DNA of 64,000 nt, taken from Bugula neritina. Its lineage: Eukaryota; Bryozoa; Gymnolaemata; Cheilostomatida; Bugulidae. The notes beneath the pieces are model-generated. The model was not told where the DNA came from, searched no databases, and saw only the letters and a program-made list of their open reading frames with translations. Position 1 is the stretch's first letter, and each line of letters opens with the position of its first letter. Below, one piece after another: positions 60,792 through 64,000 of this stretch. Where the stretch lies: assembly GCA_964035545.1 (NCBI GenBank), contig OZ037766.1:16376222-16440221 (forward strand), given 5' to 3'. The position numbers were made by a program, and so were the translations under genes.

Positions 60792-63700
60792 GATAGCTAT
60801 AATATGACGCATTAATAGCAGAACTTTTTATTGCAAACTGACACTAACGCTGCTCTGCATCAATCTCAATGATATCTTGCAAGATTCTTTTACCATTTAT
60901 ATTACATGGTGAGATAATTTTTAGATCAATTTCTTGGAATTGGCATTTGAATTATCTTTTTTACATGCACTTTTGCCCCTCATATGATTATATCAGTAAA
61001 AGGATTTATCACATGCTATACAAGAAACAATGGATAGATAAGTTTTATCTTTCATGTACACAAGTATTAAACAAATAATTGTGATATGAACCAAGATCAT
61101 ACAATATATAATGACATATGCACAGGTGAGCTTGGTAGACTGCAACTAACTACAACATCTGCATGGCAAATTCTAACATTAATCTCCCAATATTTTTTGC
61201 TATTTGCAACAATTTGTTGTTCACTTGCATAAATAATCATTCTTGGTGTATTTTAAAGCAACAAAAAGATTATTTCTATTCTAATGTATTTTTTTAAAAT
61301 AAGGAAAGATTAGTTAAACTGTATTTCCTAACTTCTGAACTCTTTAATGGTAGAAATTTTTAGCAATTACAAATTTTTTCTGGCTTTATCTTATTCTTTT
61401 TAATTTTTATACAAGATGTCCCTTTATTTAAGAACCTTTGACCCTCTTCATTTACACATTTTGCATTTATATTCATATATACATCTTAGCTATGACCACC
61501 TACAGATTGAGGGATGTATACCCAAACTATCTTGTTTTACAATACATTTTGTAAACTAATTGGGGAATTTTTATCAATTGCAGATGAAGATTCCCAGGGG
61601 CTCTGGAGTCTGTGATATTATTGTTGCATGCTATTCGTAGCTGATGCAACCCACAGCTTAATCACTGAACCGGCTTAAATGTTTTAATAGTAAGTTATAA
61701 AATATCCTGCAAATTTCACACTAAGGCCACAAGAACACCGATTGATGCAGCTCATAGTTTGGGGTCTCAAGTTTGGAGTTCAGAGTTTAGACAATGGCTT
61801 GTATACAAACACTGCACTCAGTGACTGAAACTTTGTGCGTCATCTAACAATCCTCTTCAATATTGGGCACCCTTCTAGCACAATCTCGTGTTGAAGTAGT
61901 ATAGTAATATGATTATATTTCTTAGCCTGTGAACACTAACTATTTTATGGCCTGTCTGCGCTCCTCAGCACATGGCTTACGGACCAGTTTTTTTACAGAA
62001 GCTTTTAACCAGGCATACTTATAATGTGAATTAATTCAAGCCAGAGTTCTGAGGCATCTCTGGGGGTTATGAGCCTTGAAAGTATAAAACTGAACACAGC
62101 TATAGAGATAGTTGAGTTCAATTAACTTGCGAACAAAGCCTGAATATAGATTGCTGATTTGTAACAAATGTGAACATGTTGAAAGAGAATGGGTATACCA
62201 AACATTTCTTTCACTGATCTAGTGCTATTAATAATGACACAGCATATTGTTTTATACACACATTACAATGTATTTCAACTCAAATAACATTTTTGACATT
62301 TGTAAAAATTATAAAAAATTAAAATTTACCTAATTTTGACCAGAATAATAATTGACAAAGCTCCATTAAAATAAAAACCCCATATAAAATTTCCTATTTT
62401 ATACTGGCAACAGATACTATAAATGATATGCATTGGGCAATATAAGGAAATGAAGACACCAACAGTGTGACAATACAGGATGAAAACACCAACACTCAGT
62501 TAACGAAAGATCCACCAAGAAATCTCAACAGATAAGAATATACACAGCCTGTAACCATCCAATTATAATGTGCATTAAGAGTACATACTGAACATAAAAT
62601 GTATACAATAAACTTCACAAAATATAAAATTTTATATTTACATATTCCAAGTGTGTGTGGGGTTATAGTCACTGCAGTGTGCATACCGTTGTGCAATAGT
62701 AAGAGTGTGTAAGTCATATAGTGTATATCGTGCAGTTTTGGACCAGTCATGAAATAAAATGCAAATACAAACAAATAATTACAATTAATCAAATGTTTAA
62801 AACTATTCCAGCTGTTCCCAAATCAATCGTTGCCACCAACCAACGGCAATACCAATACTAATCACACTGAACATGAATGGAGTTTTCTGTTAAAAATTAG
62901 TGCAGCACTGCCTTCTTTTGAAATCAAAATAAAATTCACAACCACCTCCCACAACCCCTTGCCCAGCATACACAAAGGTACAGAGCATGCATAGGTCACT
63001 ACACAACACGAGTATAAGTAGCTGTAAACTGCAAGTGTAAGTTACTGTATGGTGTAAGTCTTAGTCACAGTATAATATAAGTGAATTGCCTACGTAGAGT
63101 AAGAGTTAATATCTGTACACATTGCCGAATCTCCGCTCAGCTTACGATGCTTTGTCTCTGCTGGAGGGCCTCTTGGGAAGGAAGACGACTGCTGCTAAAG
63201 CAAGGATATGCATCCAGCAGTACTGAGACCTGGAAACATACAAAGAGATGTAAGCTAACAGAACAAAACAGTTGCTTCTAACAGCATGATGGCAAGTATT
63301 AACTCATATATTAGCTGTCAAACATCTACTGCATGTTTCTCTCTATAACCTTTAGCTTCAGCAGCATAGTACAGAACTGCAGTATGCTTCAATATAATAC
63401 ATTATATATTGAAAACAAAAGTCATATATTACCAGCTATATCTTAGGGCGCTTTCGGATTCCCTACGCGTAGGGGTAACTGTAGGCCCTACGCGATGCCC
63501 ATTCGGTAACCATCACGCGTAGGGCGCAATTATTCGAGCAATTACAGTAATTTTACTCTGACATTGCGTCATTTTTGTAATCGAGTGTAAGCGATAGAAT
63601 AGGTAGTTACCCCTACGCGTACCCGGGGCACTCGTGGTTACCGAATGCGTCGATTACAATATTAGCCTTAGCAACCAACAGTATCTACTAAGATTCTCAA

Positions 63701-64000
63701 GCTACATTAGCGATGCCATAAATGTTTTGTAATTTTGCTGTGTATACTAGTAACGCCTGCTGCAGACGAATTCGTCTGCACAATATTTTCCCGTACAGAG
63801 CAACGACTAATCCTTCACGCATTCATTCAACTCAAAACTATGGAGTCTTCAAGCAACTGTAAGTAGCAATAACTTACCATGGTGTAAACTTACCCACGAA
63901 TATTAACGTCTATTGTCATTATGTATGTTATATTAATTTACAAGTTGATTTATAATAAAACATTACCACAAATTAAAAGTGAAGATTACTTATAACTTTT
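60792..64000. other. 3.2 kb without a convincing gene
   Basis: 5' flank of TLR-B and beyond. Two weak exon-like spots: 63151-63233 on the minus strand (acceptor tttccag, donor gtaagc, open in two frames) and an ATG at 63840 (+) giving MESSSN before gtaagt. Neither shows family similarity or a partner exon, so no gene is called. The CG-rich element at 63448-63655 lies inside. Confidence 0.4.
63448..63655. mobile_element. CG-rich inverted-repeat element with ACGCGT cores
   Basis: Left arm has CGCTTTCGGATTCC followed by CTACGCGTAGGGGTAACT. The right arm, reverse-complemented, has CGCATTCGGTAACC and the same TACGCGTAGGGGTAACT. A further CCTACGCG / ACGCGTAGGG pair sits inside. About 205 bp, no ORF, in an AT-rich setting. 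Likely a small non-autonomous transposon; boundaries are approximate. Confidence 0.55.

Noticed and set aside
63151-63233. Exon on either strand near the right end
   Set aside because: Open in several frames with plausible splice sites, but no family similarity and no partner exon in the window.

Overview
The window is AT-rich animal nuclear DNA. Genes are split by many short introns with GT-AG (a few GC-AG) borders, and microsatellites, a Ty3/Gypsy-type retroelement and several foldback or MITE-like repeats are present. The protein set (LRRC42, MRPL39, an HCN channel, a KIAA0930 homologue and two single-LRRCT Toll-like receptors) is bilaterian. Split TLR genes and the retroelement types suggest a marine invertebrate, probably a spiralian such as a mollusc or annelid. 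That last step is inference; no lineage-specific marker was seen.

Layout: 1-720 holds a decayed non-LTR reverse transcriptase fragment (minus strand). 950-1622 is a terminal-inverted-repeat element. 2079-4784 is lrrc42 (+), with its N-terminus not found. 5992-9074 is an LTR retroelement (minus) carrying gag and a broken protease only, with 385/387-bp LTRs and an ATAT target duplication. 9079-12369 has no gene and contains a 700-bp cryptically simple block. 12370-16445 is mrpl39 (+, 10 exons, 334 aa). 17616-30077 is an HCN-family channel (minus, 12 exons, 943 aa) that converges on mrpl39; its introns hold a solo LTR, a CA-rich microsatellite and a 299-bp insertion beside a splice acceptor. 33753-34481 is a TA microsatellite split by a solo LTR of the 5992-9074 family. 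34844-39863 (+, 12 exons, 381 aa) codes for a serine-rich acidic protein with a divergent helix-loop-helix-like N-terminus. 40693-47154 is the KIAA0930 homologue (minus, 10 exons, 521 aa), with an 886-bp 23-mer minisatellite and a 366-bp foldback in its introns. 48282-52828 and 55477-60791 are two tandem Toll-like receptor genes (minus, 5 coding exons each, 916 and 920 aa). From 60792 to the end I find no convincing gene, but there is a CG-rich inverted-repeat element.

How the genes relate: the two TLRs are a tandem duplicate pair with the same exon phases, including a first coding exon of only 3 or 9 nt. The other genes are unrelated housekeeping or neuronal/pacemaker genes. mrpl39 and the HCN gene are convergent, as are the HLH-like gene and the KIAA0930 homologue.

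Most unusual item: a segment at 60538-60584, inside the first intron of the upstream TLR and between two TA tracts, has the conserved core and three-stem layout of a type I hammerhead ribozyme, as found in Penelope-like elements and retrozymes. All gene models were assembled by hand from reading frames, splice sites and phase agreement; family names rest on remembered similarity, not on searches.
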